Below, one piece after another: positions 8,002-16,200 of a DNA stretch of 40,605 bases. Positions within the stretch are counted from its first letter, which is position 1; the number at the start of each line of letters is the position of its first letter. The stretch spans positions 22,662 to 63,266 of the forward strand of contig JAPUEI010000054.1 of NCBI GenBank assembly GCA_027492675.1, read 5' to 3'. This stretch comes from Propionibacteriaceae bacterium (lineage in GTDB: Bacteria > Actinomycetota > Actinomycetes > Propionibacteriales > Propionibacteriaceae). The notes under the pieces are model-generated. The model did not search any database. It had not been told where the DNA came from and worked only from the letters and a program-made list of their open reading frames with translations. The translations under genes and the position numbers were made by a program.

Positions 8002-8079
8002 CGACCGCTCCAGGGGGATCGTGGTCACACCCCCTCTACGCGCGGCCCACCTCTGTGGTTGTCACGCTACGGGATCGGA

Positions 8080-8706
8080 TCAGCTGATGCGCCAGGACCA
8101 TTGCGACCGCTGGTCGGCGTACGTGAGGAACTGGGGGACGAAGCCCTTGGTGAGCTTGAACGACAGCTTCCCGGTGGCGCACTCCCCCTGCGCGAAGTAC
8201 CACTGCGTCGGGAAGTTCGGTTCCGGCGCGTCCGCGCTCATCGGGGCGAGCAGCTCGTTCGTCGTCGGCGACAGCATGGTCCAGAACTCCCGCAGGATCG
8301 GCACCCGCCCGCCTGTGATGCTGCCCGAGGTCGAGCTCACGCACACGCTGACGTCGTACGTCATGATGCCCTGAGCCGAGACCGGCGGCTGGATGTCGGC
8401 GACGATGAAGGTCAAGGGCTCAGCCTCGACGTCGTCGGGGTAGGGCACGGGCGTGAAGCTCACGTCTGCCGACGGGTAGACGGTCGGGGTGACCGACGCG
8501 ACAGGGCCGGGTGCGACCGAGACCTCGGAGTCGAGGGCCAGCCCGTTGGTGCCACCGCTGAGGGTGATCGCGGTGATGACGGCCCCCGTGACGACGAGGG
8601 TGACCAGCGCCACCAGCCACCCGCCCACGCCTCGTGATCGCCCGCCGACCTCGTCGTCACCGTCCCACTCGTCGAGGTACTCGACCTCGGGAACGTCGTC
8701 GTCCAT
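8080..8706 (-). CDS. Single-pass protein with extracytoplasmic domain, paralog 3
   Basis: A 208-aa paralog of the genes at 5451-6071 and 6098-6754, but on the upstream side of the sigma factor. It has an acidic N-terminus with EYLDEWDGDDE, one membrane helix (about 28-48), a linker, then EAEPLTFIVADIQPP, cysteines in VSVCVSS and QGECATG, and the end SQWSWRIS. It is the most divergent of the three. It is the first gene of the minus-strand cluster, 78 bp before the sigma gene. Function unknown. Confidence 0.78.
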   Translation of the reverse strand: MDDDVPEVEYLDEWDGDDEVGGRSRGVGGWLVALVTLVVTGAVITAITLSGGTNGLALDSEVSVAPGPVASVTPTVYPSADVSFTPVPYPDDVEAEPLTFIVADIQPPVSAQGIMTYDVSVCVSSTSGSITGGRVPILREFWTMLSPTTNELLAPMSADAPEPNFPTQWYFAQGECATGKLSFKLTKGFVPQFLTYADQRSQWSWRIS

Positions 8707-8766
8707 GTCACCCCACCACCTTCTGAGCGCTGGTACCCAGGATGCCTTCGGCTATCAAGGATCCGA

Positions 8767-8797
8767 TTCGCGACGAGTCAACCCCGTTTGCTAGTCT
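8767..8797 (+). promoter_or_regulatory. Probable tRNA-Lys promoter
   Basis: TAGTCT at 8792-8797 lies 13 nt before the tRNA. A weak TTCGCG at 8767-8772 is 19 nt upstream of it. The -10 is the better-supported part. Confidence 0.4.
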
Positions 8798-8810
8798 TGT
8801 CCCTCGGCAA

Positions 8811-8886
<76 letters not shown>

Positions 8887-8890
8887 GTTC

Positions 8891-8917
8891 AGGCCCCGTC
8901 ATCTGACGGGGCCTTTG
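8891..8917 (+). terminator. Rho-independent terminator of tRNA-Lys
   Basis: A perfect 10-bp stem AGGCCCCGTC/GACGGGGCCT with a 4-nt loop is followed by TTG. It lies 4 nt after the tRNA. Confidence 0.8.
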
Positions 8918-8930
8918 CCGTGTCGGACGG

Positions 8931-8936
8931 TACAGT
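8931..8936 (+). promoter_or_regulatory. -10 element for leaderless PfkB-kinase mRNA
   Basis: TACAGT lies 7 nt before the ATG at 8944. An in-frame GTG at 8920 would place the start upstream of this element and inside the terminator region, so it is not used. Confidence 0.5.
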
Positions 8937-8943
8937 CCGGGCC

Positions 8944-9873
8944 ATGGCGCGCATGATCCACACCGGCCAGGCACTGGTCGACTACGTCCTCGACGTACCT
9001 CACCTCCCGCCCCGTGGCGGCAACGTCTACGCCGGTACGGATCGTCGCCTGGCCGGAGGCTCGGTCAACATCCTCGTCGCGGCCACCCGCAACGGTGTCG
9101 AGGCCGTGTTCGCGGGCGCCCACGGCACCGGCCTCAACGGGGAGCTGATCCGCGACACCCTGGCGCGCGAGGGCGTCACCGTGGTCAACCCGCCGGAGAC
9201 CGACATCGACACGGGCATCTGCGTCTGCCTGCTCGAGCGCGACGAACGCACCTTCGTGACGACGCTGGGCGCCGAGCGGCGGATCACCGTCCCCGCCCTG
9301 CAGGCGAGCCGTCCGGTCGCCGGGGACATCGTCGGTGTCGACGGCTACACGCTCGTGCTGCCGCAGACCGCTGCACCGATGCTCGAGTGGTTGGCGTCGT
9401 TACCCGCTGGGGTCCGTACGGTGCTCGACCCGGGAGGCGGCTTCGCCGACCAGCCGTACGAGATCCGTCGTGCTGCCACGGACGCCACCAGCGTGTGGAC
9501 CTCCAACCTCAGCGAGGCGCAGGCGTACGTCACCGTCTCGGGCGGCACCGCGCCGGACACGTTGCTCGAGGCGACCGACGCCGTCGCCACCCTGCTCCCC
9601 CACGCGGTGGTGATCGTGCGCGACGGCCCGGCGGGGTGCGCGGTGCACGAGGACGGCGTGACGACGATGGTCCCCGGCTTTCCGCGCGACCCGGTCGACA
9701 CCAACGGCGCCGGCGACGCTCACACCGGCATCCTCATCGCGGGCGTCCTGGCCGGGATGACGTGGACGCAGGCGGCCGTACGGGCGAACCTCGGTGCTGC
9801 CATCAAGGTCACCCGGCTCGGCCCGGCCACCGCGCCCACGGCCGCCGAGATCGACGCGGCGCTGGCCGGCTGA
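8944..9873 (+). CDS. PfkB-family carbohydrate kinase
   Basis: A 309-aa ribokinase-fold protein that phosphorylates a sugar, sugar acid or nucleoside with ATP. The N-terminal glycine motif (GGSVNILVAATRNG) and the C-terminal PfkB signature DTNGAGDAHTG, with catalytic base D258, are both present; NLSEAQ in the middle is a second family block. The substrate is not evident. It is a monocistronic gene between a tRNA and a convergent sugar-importer operon, so a link to the importer is only positional. The ATG is chosen over the GTG at 8920 because of the leaderless promoter arrangement. Confidence 0.88.
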   Translation: MARMIHTGQALVDYVLDVPHLPPRGGNVYAGTDRRLAGGSVNILVAATRNGVEAVFAGAHGTGLNGELIRDTLAREGVTVVNPPETDIDTGICVCLLERDERTFVTTLGAERRITVPALQASRPVAGDIVGVDGYTLVLPQTAAPMLEWLASLPAGVRTVLDPGGGFADQPYEIRRAATDATSVWTSNLSEAQAYVTVSGGTAPDTLLEATDAVATLLPHAVVIVRDGPAGCAVHEDGVTTMVPGFPRDPVDTNGAGDAHTGILIAGVLAGMTWTQAAVRANLGAAIKVTRLGPATAPTAAEIDAALAG

Positions 9874-9883
9874 CGAGGCACGC

Positions 9884-9917
9884 AGAAGGGCCCGGGTCAC
9901 CTGACCCGGGCCCTTCT
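9884..9917. terminator. Bidirectional terminator between convergent genes
   Basis: A perfect 16-bp inverted repeat (9884-9899 with 9902-9917, arms beginning AGAAGGGCCC) and a 2-nt loop sits between the kinase stop and the convergent permease stop. There are no T-runs on either side beyond the arms. Confidence 0.75.
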
Positions 9918-9931
9918 GAGAACGCGTGCGA

Positions 9932-10819
9932 CTACTTCACGCCACCAGCCGTCAGGCCGGCGACGATCCGGCGCTGGAAAAACAGCACCAGGATCAGCAG
10001 CGGGATCGTCGTGATGACGCCCGCGGCCATGATCGATCCGTACGGGATGTTGTAGCCCAGGTTGCCCGTGAACTGGCTCAGGGCGACGGTGGCGGTCTTC
10101 ATGTCGCGGGACTGCAGGAACGACAGGGCGATCATGTACTCGTTCCACACCGCGATGAAGGTGAGGATCGCGGTGGTGAAGACACCCGGGGCCGCGAGCG
10201 GCAGGATGACCTTTCTGAACGCCTCGCCCGGCGTGCAGCCGTCGACCATGGCCGCCTGCTCCAGCTCAACCGGCAGCTGCCGGAAGAACGCCGTGAGGTT
10301 CCATACGGCCAGAGGGAGACCGAACGACAGCGACGGGATGATGGCCGCCTGGTAGGTGTTCAGCCAGTTCGGGAACCAGTCGTACGTGCCGGTGAACATC
10401 TTGAACAGCGGCACCAGCAGGGTGACGCCCGGGAACATCGACGCGCCGATGATGAGGCTCAGCACGAGGCCCTTGGCGGCGAAGCGCAGGCGGGCCAGCG
10501 CGTACGCGCCGACGATGCCGAAGATCAGCGTCAGCACGGTCGTGGTGACCGAGATGACGACCGAGTTCAGGATCGCCCGGAGGAAGTTGTTCTGCTCGCT
10601 GAAGACGCCCGTGTAGTTCTCGATCGACGCAGGGCTCGGCCAGTAGTCCGTGCTCTGGCCCATCGTCGGGAGCCGGAAGCTCGAGATCAGCATCCAGTAG
10701 AACGGGAGCAGGCAGTAGATGACGATGAACGCCATGCCGACGATGGTCCCGACCTTGCCCAGCCACCACTTCGCGTCGTGGGAGGACTTGTTCAGTGCTG
10801 CAAGTTCGTCCGGGGTCAT
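9932..10819 (-). CDS. CUT1 sugar ABC transporter permease (MalG type)
   Basis: A 295-aa inner-membrane permease with about six helices (first at about 25-47). The EAA loop that contacts the ATPase reads EQAAMVDGCTPGEAFRKVILPLAAPG around residue 190. The C-terminus FFQRRIVAGLTAGGVK is typical of MalG-type subunits. Its start overlaps the stop of the partner permease (ATGA). It is the last gene of a three-gene importer operon that contains no ATPase; a shared MsiK-like ATPase from elsewhere is expected. Confidence 0.92.
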   Translation of the reverse strand: MTPDELAALNKSSHDAKWWLGKVGTIVGMAFIVIYCLLPFYWMLISSFRLPTMGQSTDYWPSPASIENYTGVFSEQNNFLRAILNSVVISVTTTVLTLIFGIVGAYALARLRFAAKGLVLSLIIGASMFPGVTLLVPLFKMFTGTYDWFPNWLNTYQAAIIPSLSFGLPLAVWNLTAFFRQLPVELEQAAMVDGCTPGEAFRKVILPLAAPGVFTTAILTFIAVWNEYMIALSFLQSRDMKTATVALSQFTGNLGYNIPYGSIMAAGVITTIPLLILVLFFQRRIVAGLTAGGVK

Positions 10820-11904
10820 GATGCCGACCCTCCGCTCGTGATCGTGGTCCGGACGGCCTTGGTGGCCTTGGCCTGCTTCTTGTGCAGCTCCTTCATCCTC
10901 TTGCGCTGCGCGTTCACGGCCCTGAGCTCCTCGTCTCCGATGACGTCGGCGCCCAACAGCTTCACGAACAAGAAGGCCACGAGAACGATGTAGAAGAACA
11001 GAAAGATCGAGTACGCGGCGGCCTGCCCGTACCTCGTCTGCTGAGCCTCCTGGTAGGCGAACATCGACAGCGTCTCGACCGAGTACTTGTTCGGGCCGAT
11101 CATGCCGTAGGGGAGGTCGAACATGCGCAGCGTGTCGAGCGTGCGGAACAGGACCGCGACGACGAGCGCCGGCTTCACCATGGGGAGCGTGATCTTGGTG
11201 AATGTCTGCCAGGCGTTGGCACCGTCCACCTTCGCCGCTTCGTAGACCTCGGCCGGGATCGTCTGCAGACCCGCGAGGGTCAACAGCCCGATGAACGGCG
11301 CGGTCTTCCAGACATCAGCGGTGATGATCGCCCACTGGGAGTACTTGTTGTCCGCGAGCCACAGGATCGGGTTGTCGGCCAGGCCGAGCACCTTGTTGGC
11401 CACGCCGGAGGTGTTGAAGATGAGCTTCCACATCATCGCCGAGACGATGGTCGGGATGGCCCATGGCACGAGGATGGAGGCGCGCACGATGCCTCGTCCG
11501 CGGAACGCCTTCGCCATGATCAGCGCCATGATGACGCCGAGGATGGTCTCGAGGATCACGCAGACGATCGTGAAGACCGTGGTGTTGAGGAACGCGTTGA
11601 TGAGCCGGTCCATGGAACCGAACACGCCTGCGACAGTCGCCGGGTGGGCGAAGATGTCGGTGAAGTTCTGGATCCCCACGAAGTCGGTTCCCGACTTCAC
11701 CGCGCCAGTAACGGGGTCGATGCCGTCGTTCTTACGGAAGAACGACTCTGTGACGCTCATGACGATCGGGATGCCGGTGACGATGAACATCACCAGCAGG
11801 GTGGGTGAGAGCAGGATCGCCGCCAGGGTGCCCTGCCCATCAGAGAATGCGTTCTTTCTGCGCTTCGTTGGCGTCGCTGCGCGCTCCGCTGTAGTTACTG
11901 CCAT
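10816..11904 (-). CDS. CUT1 sugar ABC transporter permease (MalF type)
   Basis: A 362-aa permease with a cytoplasmic N-terminal tail and about six membrane helices. The EAA loop is EVYEAAKVDGANAWQTFTKITLPMVKP (about residues 224-250). A periplasmic-side insert at about 60-90 contains the charged KNDGIDPVTG segment, and a K/R-rich tail follows the last helix. It pairs with the MalG-type subunit, whose start overlaps its stop. The binding-protein gene is 89 bp upstream, separated by a hairpin. Confidence 0.92.
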   Translation of the reverse strand: MAVTTAERAATPTKRRKNAFSDGQGTLAAILLSPTLLVMFIVTGIPIVMSVTESFFRKNDGIDPVTGAVKSGTDFVGIQNFTDIFAHPATVAGVFGSMDRLINAFLNTTVFTIVCVILETILGVIMALIMAKAFRGRGIVRASILVPWAIPTIVSAMMWKLIFNTSGVANKVLGLADNPILWLADNKYSQWAIITADVWKTAPFIGLLTLAGLQTIPAEVYEAAKVDGANAWQTFTKITLPMVKPALVVAVLFRTLDTLRMFDLPYGMIGPNKYSVETLSMFAYQEAQQTRYGQAAAYSIFLFFYIVLVAFLFVKLLGADVIGDEELRAVNAQRKRMKELHKKQAKATKAVRTTITSGGSAS

Positions 11905-11929
11905 GGCACCTCCCGGGCCTCATTGCCCT

Positions 11930-11973
11930 ACTGGCGTGGGCCGCTGACCGGAAGTCAGCGACGCCACGCCAGT
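11930..11973 (-). terminator. Intercistronic hairpin after the binding-protein gene
   Basis: ACTGGCGTGG/CCACGCCAGT (11930-11939/11964-11973) encloses CGCTGAC/GTCAGCG (11942-11948/11954-11960) around a 5-nt loop. Hairpins here commonly stabilise or partly terminate the message so that the binding protein outnumbers the permeases. There is no T-run. Confidence 0.6.
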
Positions 11974-11993
11974 GAGACTAGTTCTTGGAACGC

Positions 11994-13298
11994 TTACTTG
12001 ACGAGACCCTCAAGCTTCGTCTGGAGCGAGTCCATGGCGGCCTTCGGGGCAGCCTGACCGTTGAGAGCGGAGTACGCCGCGTCCTGGATAGCCAGGGTGA
12101 CGTCACCGTACTTGACGGCCTTCGGGCGAGCCTTCGCGTTGTCGATCGACGACTTCAGAACCGGCAGGTACTCGAACTTGCTGGTCAGCTCGGGATCGGT
12201 GTACAGCGCGACCCAGGTGGGGGCGTTGGACGTCGCGATGGTGTTGGCCTTCTGGTTCTCCGCGGAGTTCCACCACTTGACGAACGCGAGCGCGGTGCCC
12301 TTGTTCTTGGTGAACTTCGAGATGCCCATGTTGTGACCACCAAGGGTGGAGACGCCGGGGCCGGTCAGGCCGGGGATCGGAGCGACGCCGAACTTGCCGG
12401 CGACGGACGACGAGCCGTCGGTCTTGTTGGCCAGGGAGTACACGTACGGCCAGTTGCGCAGGAACAGGAGCTTGCCGTCCTGGAACGCCTTGCGGGACTC
12501 CTCTTCCTTCCACGTCAGCGCGGCCTTCGGGATGGTGCCGTCGTTGAACGCGTCGACGGCCCACTTGACGCCGGCCACAGCCTTGTCGCTGTTGACGGTC
12601 GGCTTGCCATCGGCCGAGAGGAACTCGCCACCGGCGGAGTTGACCATCTCAGCGAAGTTGCAGGTGAGGCCTTCGTACTTCTGGAACTGGCCGCCGTAGC
12701 AGTCGATGGTGACGCCCTTGGCCTTGACCGCGGCGCAGTCGGCCTTCATCTCGTCCCACGTCTTCGGCGCGGCGTTGATGCCGGCAGCGGTGAGGAGATC
12801 CTTGCGGTAGTAGAGCATCGCGCCGTCAGAGGTCGACGGGAAGGCGTACAGCTTGTTGAAGTACGTGCCGGAGTCGACAGCAGCCTTGAGGTAGCCGGAG
12901 GTGTCCACGTTCGGCATCTCAGCGAGGTAGCCGTTGGCCGCGAACTCGGCCGTCCACACGACGTCGACAGAGAGGACGTCGTAGTTCGACGCACCCTTGG
13001 ACTCAGCGTTCTTGATCATCGCAGCGCGCTGCTCGTCGGCAGACTCCGAGAGCTCGATGAGCGAGACCTTCTCGTTCGGGTTGGCAGCGTTCCACTTGTC
13101 GATGATCGACTTGACGTTGCCGGACGTGTCCTTGCCCTGAACGTAGTTGATCGGGCCCTTGGTGTTCCACGAGTCGTCCGCGGGTGCGGAGCTCGAACCA
13201 GCGGCGCTCGACGAACTGCCACAAGCCGCGGACGCGAGAACCGCGGACGTAGCCAGGACGGAGAGAGCGAGCCGGCCAAGCGAGTGCTTGCTAGCCAT
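11994..13298 (-). CDS. Sugar ABC transporter substrate-binding lipoprotein
   Basis: A 434-aa extracellular solute-binding protein (family 1). A lipoprotein signal with lipobox ending at C26 (LASAAC) is followed by a Ser-rich tether. The mature part, with YDVLSVDVVWTAEFAANGYL at about 104-123 and a WW-containing C-terminal half, resembles the trehalose/maltose-binding group (ThuE/LpqY-like). That substrate is an inference; other alpha-glucosides are possible. It is the first gene of the importer operon with two permeases downstream. The ATG has GAGG 8 nt upstream. Confidence 0.88.
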   Translation of the reverse strand: MASKHSLGRLALSVLATSAVLASAACGSSSSAAGSSSAPADDSWNTKGPINYVQGKDTSGNVKSIIDKWNAANPNEKVSLIELSESADEQRAAMIKNAESKGASNYDVLSVDVVWTAEFAANGYLAEMPNVDTSGYLKAAVDSGTYFNKLYAFPSTSDGAMLYYRKDLLTAAGINAAPKTWDEMKADCAAVKAKGVTIDCYGGQFQKYEGLTCNFAEMVNSAGGEFLSADGKPTVNSDKAVAGVKWAVDAFNDGTIPKAALTWKEEESRKAFQDGKLLFLRNWPYVYSLANKTDGSSSVAGKFGVAPIPGLTGPGVSTLGGHNMGISKFTKNKGTALAFVKWWNSAENQKANTIATSNAPTWVALYTDPELTSKFEYLPVLKSSIDNAKARPKAVKYGDVTLAIQDAAYSALNGQAAPKAAMDSLQTKLEGLVK

Positions 13299-13624
13299 GC
13301 AGTTGACCTCACTTCGTTGTAGGTGCTCGGGCGAGCTCTTGCCACACTAACCACCCGCCCGTGGGTTGAATCGGTCCAAAGAGGCGATCGCGTTCATTTC
13401 GTGACCAACGGTGGTCCCGAGGAACTTTGAACGAACCAATTTGGGTGCGACACGGACATTAGTCCATCCGCTACGGTCGCGCTACCGCGGGGGGCCAATC
13501 GCGGTGAAGTTGTGACCTCGGTCGCGAAGACATGAACCAGCACAGGGATTACTCAAGGTCACAAAGTGGTCACGACGCTCCGCATCGACCCCTGGAGGCC
13601 CAGAATTTGCTCGTTCAGAGCCGG
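13299..13624. promoter_or_regulatory. Regulatory region upstream of the CUT1 operon
   Basis: This 326-bp stretch has no gene. On the minus strand a possible -10 TAGTGT lies at 13344-13349, about 45 nt before the lipoprotein start, without a good -35. An operator-like repeat GACCA-N4-TGGTC is at 13403-13416. The hexamer GTGACC/GGTCAC occurs four times (13401, 13512, 13557 and 13568), two per strand. No regulator gene is adjacent. Confidence 0.45.
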
Positions 13625-13936
13625 TCAGGCCTTGGCTGACCTCTTGCCCAGCGCCCGGACGGCCACGACGAACGTCACGACACCCACGACAGCGCCCGCG
13701 ACGAGCGCCAAGCGGTCCACGCGCCACCCGTACTGGTCCTTCACTTGGGCCTTCGCCGAGGTCAGCTGGTCGGCCGCGAAGGCCTTGGCGTCCTCCACGG
13801 TCCGCTGTGCGACGGCCTTCGGATGCACCTGGTTGATGATGCCGGCGAGGCTGTCCTCGATCTGGCGCATCGAGCGGTCGATGTCGGCCTGGATCTCGGT
13901 CAGCGAGCGCTCGGTCGTCTGCTTCTCCGTCGTCAC
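13625..13936 (-). CDS. DUF3618 domain-containing membrane protein
   Basis: A 103-aa protein with an N-terminal coiled-coil-like segment (SLTEIQADIDRSMRQIEDSL, 11-30), the Pro-containing HPKA turn, an amphipathic middle and one C-terminal membrane helix (about 76-93) followed by a basic tail. This matches DUF3618, small actinobacterial membrane proteins of unknown function, often found near phage-holin-like membrane genes, which are absent here. The start is GTG with a GGGAGGG ribosome site. It is probably monocistronic. Confidence 0.8.
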   Translation of the reverse strand: MTTEKQTTERSLTEIQADIDRSMRQIEDSLAGIINQVHPKAVAQRTVEDAKAFAADQLTSAKAQVKDQYGWRVDRLALVAGAVVGVVTFVVAVRALGKRSAKA

Positions 13937-14046
13937 AGGTCCCTCCCAGGTCGGTTCGCCGTCATCGGGCGTGTTCCAGACTATGCCACGGGCACGTACG
14001 GTGGCGGCCCTCGCGAAAGGCTCGTCTCGCTGTCGGTGGGAGCCGA

Positions 14047-14052
14047 TAGTGT
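14047..14052 (+). promoter_or_regulatory. -10 element for leaderless peroxiredoxin mRNA
   Basis: TAGTGT lies 6 nt before the ATG at 14059; no ribosome site is present. Confidence 0.5.
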
Positions 14053-14058
14053 CGCGTC

Positions 14059-14532
14059 ATGACACTGCAGATCGGCGACGTGGCGCCCGCGTTCACCCTT
14101 CCCAATGCCGACGGCGACGAGGTGTCGCTGTCCGACTTCGCCCCGGGACGGGTGGTCGTCTACTTCTACCCCGCCGCGCTCACGCCCGGCTGCACGACCC
14201 AGGCTGTCGACTTCACCGCCAACCTCGGGGACTTCGAGGCGGCCGGACTGACGGTGGTGGGCATCTCGCCAGACTCCGTCGACAAGCTGGCCCAGTTCCG
14301 CGCGACCGAGCACGTCACGTTCCCGTTGCTGAGCGACGCCGACAAGACCGTGCTCAAGGAGTACGGGGCGTTCGGAGAGAAGACGCTGTACGGCAAGACG
14401 GTCCTCGGCGTGCTGCGGTCCACGTTCCTGGTGGACGTCGACGAGTCCGGCACGGGCACGGTCGCACTGGCCCAGTACAACGTGCGCGCCACCGGCCATG
14501 TCGACAAGCTGAAGCGCGACCTCGGAGTCTGA
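14059..14532 (+). CDS. bcp: Peroxiredoxin, BCP/PrxQ type
   Basis: A 157-aa thioredoxin-fold peroxidase that reduces hydrogen peroxide and organic hydroperoxides with electrons from thioredoxin or another thiol. The peroxidatic cysteine is C45 in LTPGCTTQA. The resolving cysteine often found five residues later is V50, and no other cysteine exists in the protein, so it must act as a 1-Cys enzyme using an external thiol. The later blocks VVGISPDS and HVTFPLLSDAD are typical. It stands alone between the DUF3618 gene and tRNA-Leu. Confidence 0.92.
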   Translation: MTLQIGDVAPAFTLPNADGDEVSLSDFAPGRVVVYFYPAALTPGCTTQAVDFTANLGDFEAAGLTVVGISPDSVDKLAQFRATEHVTFPLLSDADKTVLKEYGAFGEKTLYGKTVLGVLRSTFLVDVDESGTGTVALAQYNVRATGHVDKLKRDLGV

Positions 14533-14537
14533 ACGCG

Positions 14538-14619
14538 TACCGGAGAAGGGACTCGAACCCTCACGCCTTTCGGCACAGGAACCTAAATCCTGCGTGTCTG
14601 CCAGTTCCACCACTCCGGC
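14538..14619 (-). tRNA. tRNA-Leu (TAG anticodon)
   Basis: A class II tRNA with a long variable arm. On the minus strand the acceptor is GCCGGAG/CTCCGGT (first pair G-T), the anticodon arm CAGGA-TTTAGGT-TCCTG gives anticodon TAG, the variable arm is TGCCGAAAGGCG and the T loop TTCGAGT. CCA is not encoded. Confidence 0.95.
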
Positions 14620-14630
14620 TGGCAGCCAGC

Positions 14631-14659
14631 AGTGTACGAGACCCGCGGCCTCGCGTCAG
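14631..14659 (-). promoter_or_regulatory. tRNA-Leu promoter overlapping the GH43 stop codon
   Basis: On the minus strand CTGACG (14654-14659) and TACACT (14631-14636) are 17 nt apart, and the tRNA starts 11 nt further on. The -35 includes the stop codon of the upstream GH43 gene. Confidence 0.55.
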
Positions 14660-16200
14660 AGCGGTGCGTACTCGAGGGGGCCGAACTCCACGACGGTGTC
14701 AGACGGCACTCCGTTGCTGGTGCCATAGATGCCCAGCAGGAGGCCGATGAACCCGCCCGCGGCGACGCTGTCGAGCTGACGGCCGTCGACGGTGGCGATG
14801 GTCCGGGGATCCTGGTCGACAGGCGCTGCCCAGAGGACGTACTCGCTGTCCCGCACCGTGACTCCCAGCCGCAGCGGCTCCCCCGCGACGGTGCCCGGCC
14901 TCACCTCACCGACCACGCGGTCGGCACCCGCACGCCGATGAATCACGCGGACGACCACCTCGTCGATGTCCGAGGTGAGGACAGCGAGCCGTACGTGATC
15001 GTTCTCTGACTGCCGGATGGTAAGGCCTGCCTCCTCGCCGGCCGCGAGAGCTGCCTGCACAGTCACCGCGAGGTCGAGCGCGCGGTGCGCCTGGCGCACG
15101 CCGAGGAAGGCCGGCGTCGACGCCTCGGCGAGCGTCGTGGCGCTCAGCCGAAGACTCCAGCCGTCACCGTGAGGCGTGGCGTACTGATCGGCCGGGCCGC
15201 GCAGCGACGTCCATCGCGGGTCGGACGGGCGCACCAGGCGCTCGCCGGCGGCGGTGCTCGCTGTGGCGAACGGCACCTCCACCGCGTCGGTGACCCGTCC
15301 GACCCCCGGGGCGAAGACGGGCCAGCCGTCCTCCCAGACCACGGGCACGAGGAACGTCTCGCGGCCCAGTGGGTAGTGGTAGCCGCCGTACGGACGCATG
15401 CCCAGCAGTACGGCCCACCAGCTGCCGTCCGCGGCCTGGACGAGGTCGGCGTGGCCCGTGCCGGTGATGTGGCTGCCGCGGCCGAGGTGCCGATGAGTCA
15501 GTACGGGGTTGTTCTTGCACCCCTCGTACGGTCCGGTCACCTCCGTGGACCGGGCGACCATCACGGCATGCTCGAAGTCCGTACCGCCCTCGGCGGCGAG
15601 CAGGTAGTAGGTGCCGTCCACCGTGTACAGATGCGGGCCCTCGGCCCAGACCCCGCCCAGCAGCGCCCCGTACCAGAGGATGTGCTCAGGCCCGACGAGC
15701 GCCTGCCGCTCCACGTCGTACTGGCGTAGCCAGACCTCGGTCTGGTGGTGCCAGCGCGGTTCGCGGGCCAGCCGGGTGCCGTGGATCCAGACGGTGCCAT
15801 CGTCGTCGAAGAAGATCGACGGGTCGATGCCGTCGGCGTCCAGCCAGACCGGCTCGGACCATGGCCCGGCCGCATCGCTCGCCCTCATGATGAAGTGGCC
15901 GCCGCGCTCGTCGTCGGTCGGGTCGACGAGTGTGCAGACGAGCCAGAAGAGGCCGTCGTGGTGCCGCAGGGTGGGCGCGTACAGACCGCCGGAAGACGGG
16001 ATGCCCTCGTAGTCGAGCAGTCCTGGACGGTCGATCACGTGGCCGATGACGTCCCAGTGAGCCAGGTCGGTGCTGCGGAACACGGGCAGCCCCGGGAACA
16101 GCTCGAACGTCGACGTGACGAGGTAGTACGCGTCGCCGACCCGGCAGATCGACGGGTCCGGATGGCAGCCGGGAAGGATCGGGTTCTCGACGAGACTCAC
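14656..16200 (-). CDS. Glycoside hydrolase family 43 (beta-xylosidase/arabinofuranosidase type)
   Basis: A 514-aa cytoplasmic enzyme (no signal peptide) with an N-terminal five-bladed propeller and a C-terminal beta-sandwich (about 310-514), the XynB-like plan. The three catalytic acids are visible: general base D15 in CHPDPSI, pKa modulator D126 in GIDPSIFFDDDG and general acid E187 in VWAEGPHLY. It should release xylose or arabinose from imported xylo- or arabino-oligosaccharides; the sequence does not separate these. The GTG at 16200 overlaps the GH3 stop (GTGA); an upstream extension inside GH3 is not credible. It is the last gene of the operon that imports the oligosaccharides. Confidence 0.93.
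   Translation of the reverse strand: MSLVENPILPGCHPDPSICRVGDAYYLVTSTFELFPGLPVFRSTDLAHWDVIGHVIDRPGLLDYEGIPSSGGLYAPTLRHHDGLFWLVCTLVDPTDDERGGHFIMRASDAAGPWSEPVWLDADGIDPSIFFDDDGTVWIHGTRLAREPRWHHQTEVWLRQYDVERQALVGPEHILWYGALLGGVWAEGPHLYTVDGTYYLLAAEGGTDFEHAVMVARSTEVTGPYEGCKNNPVLTHRHLGRGSHITGTGHADLVQAADGSWWAVLLGMRPYGGYHYPLGRETFLVPVVWEDGWPVFAPGVGRVTDAVEVPFATASTAAGERLVRPSDPRWTSLRGPADQYATPHGDGWSLRLSATTLAEASTPAFLGVRQAHRALDLAVTVQAALAAGEEAGLTIRQSENDHVRLAVLTSDIDEVVVRVIHRRAGADRVVGEVRPGTVAGEPLRLGVTVRDSEYVLWAAPVDQDPRTIATVDGRQLDSVAAGGFIGLLLGIYGTSNGVPSDTVVEFGPLEYAPL

Noticed and set aside
9926..10993. Long plus-strand frame opposite the CUT1 permeases
   Set aside because: Antisense to two clear permeases, charged low-complexity protein, and no start signal of its own.
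13384..13391. GCGATCGC palindrome as an operator
   Set aside because: An 8-bp palindrome of this composition is expected by chance in GC-rich DNA and no paired copy is present.
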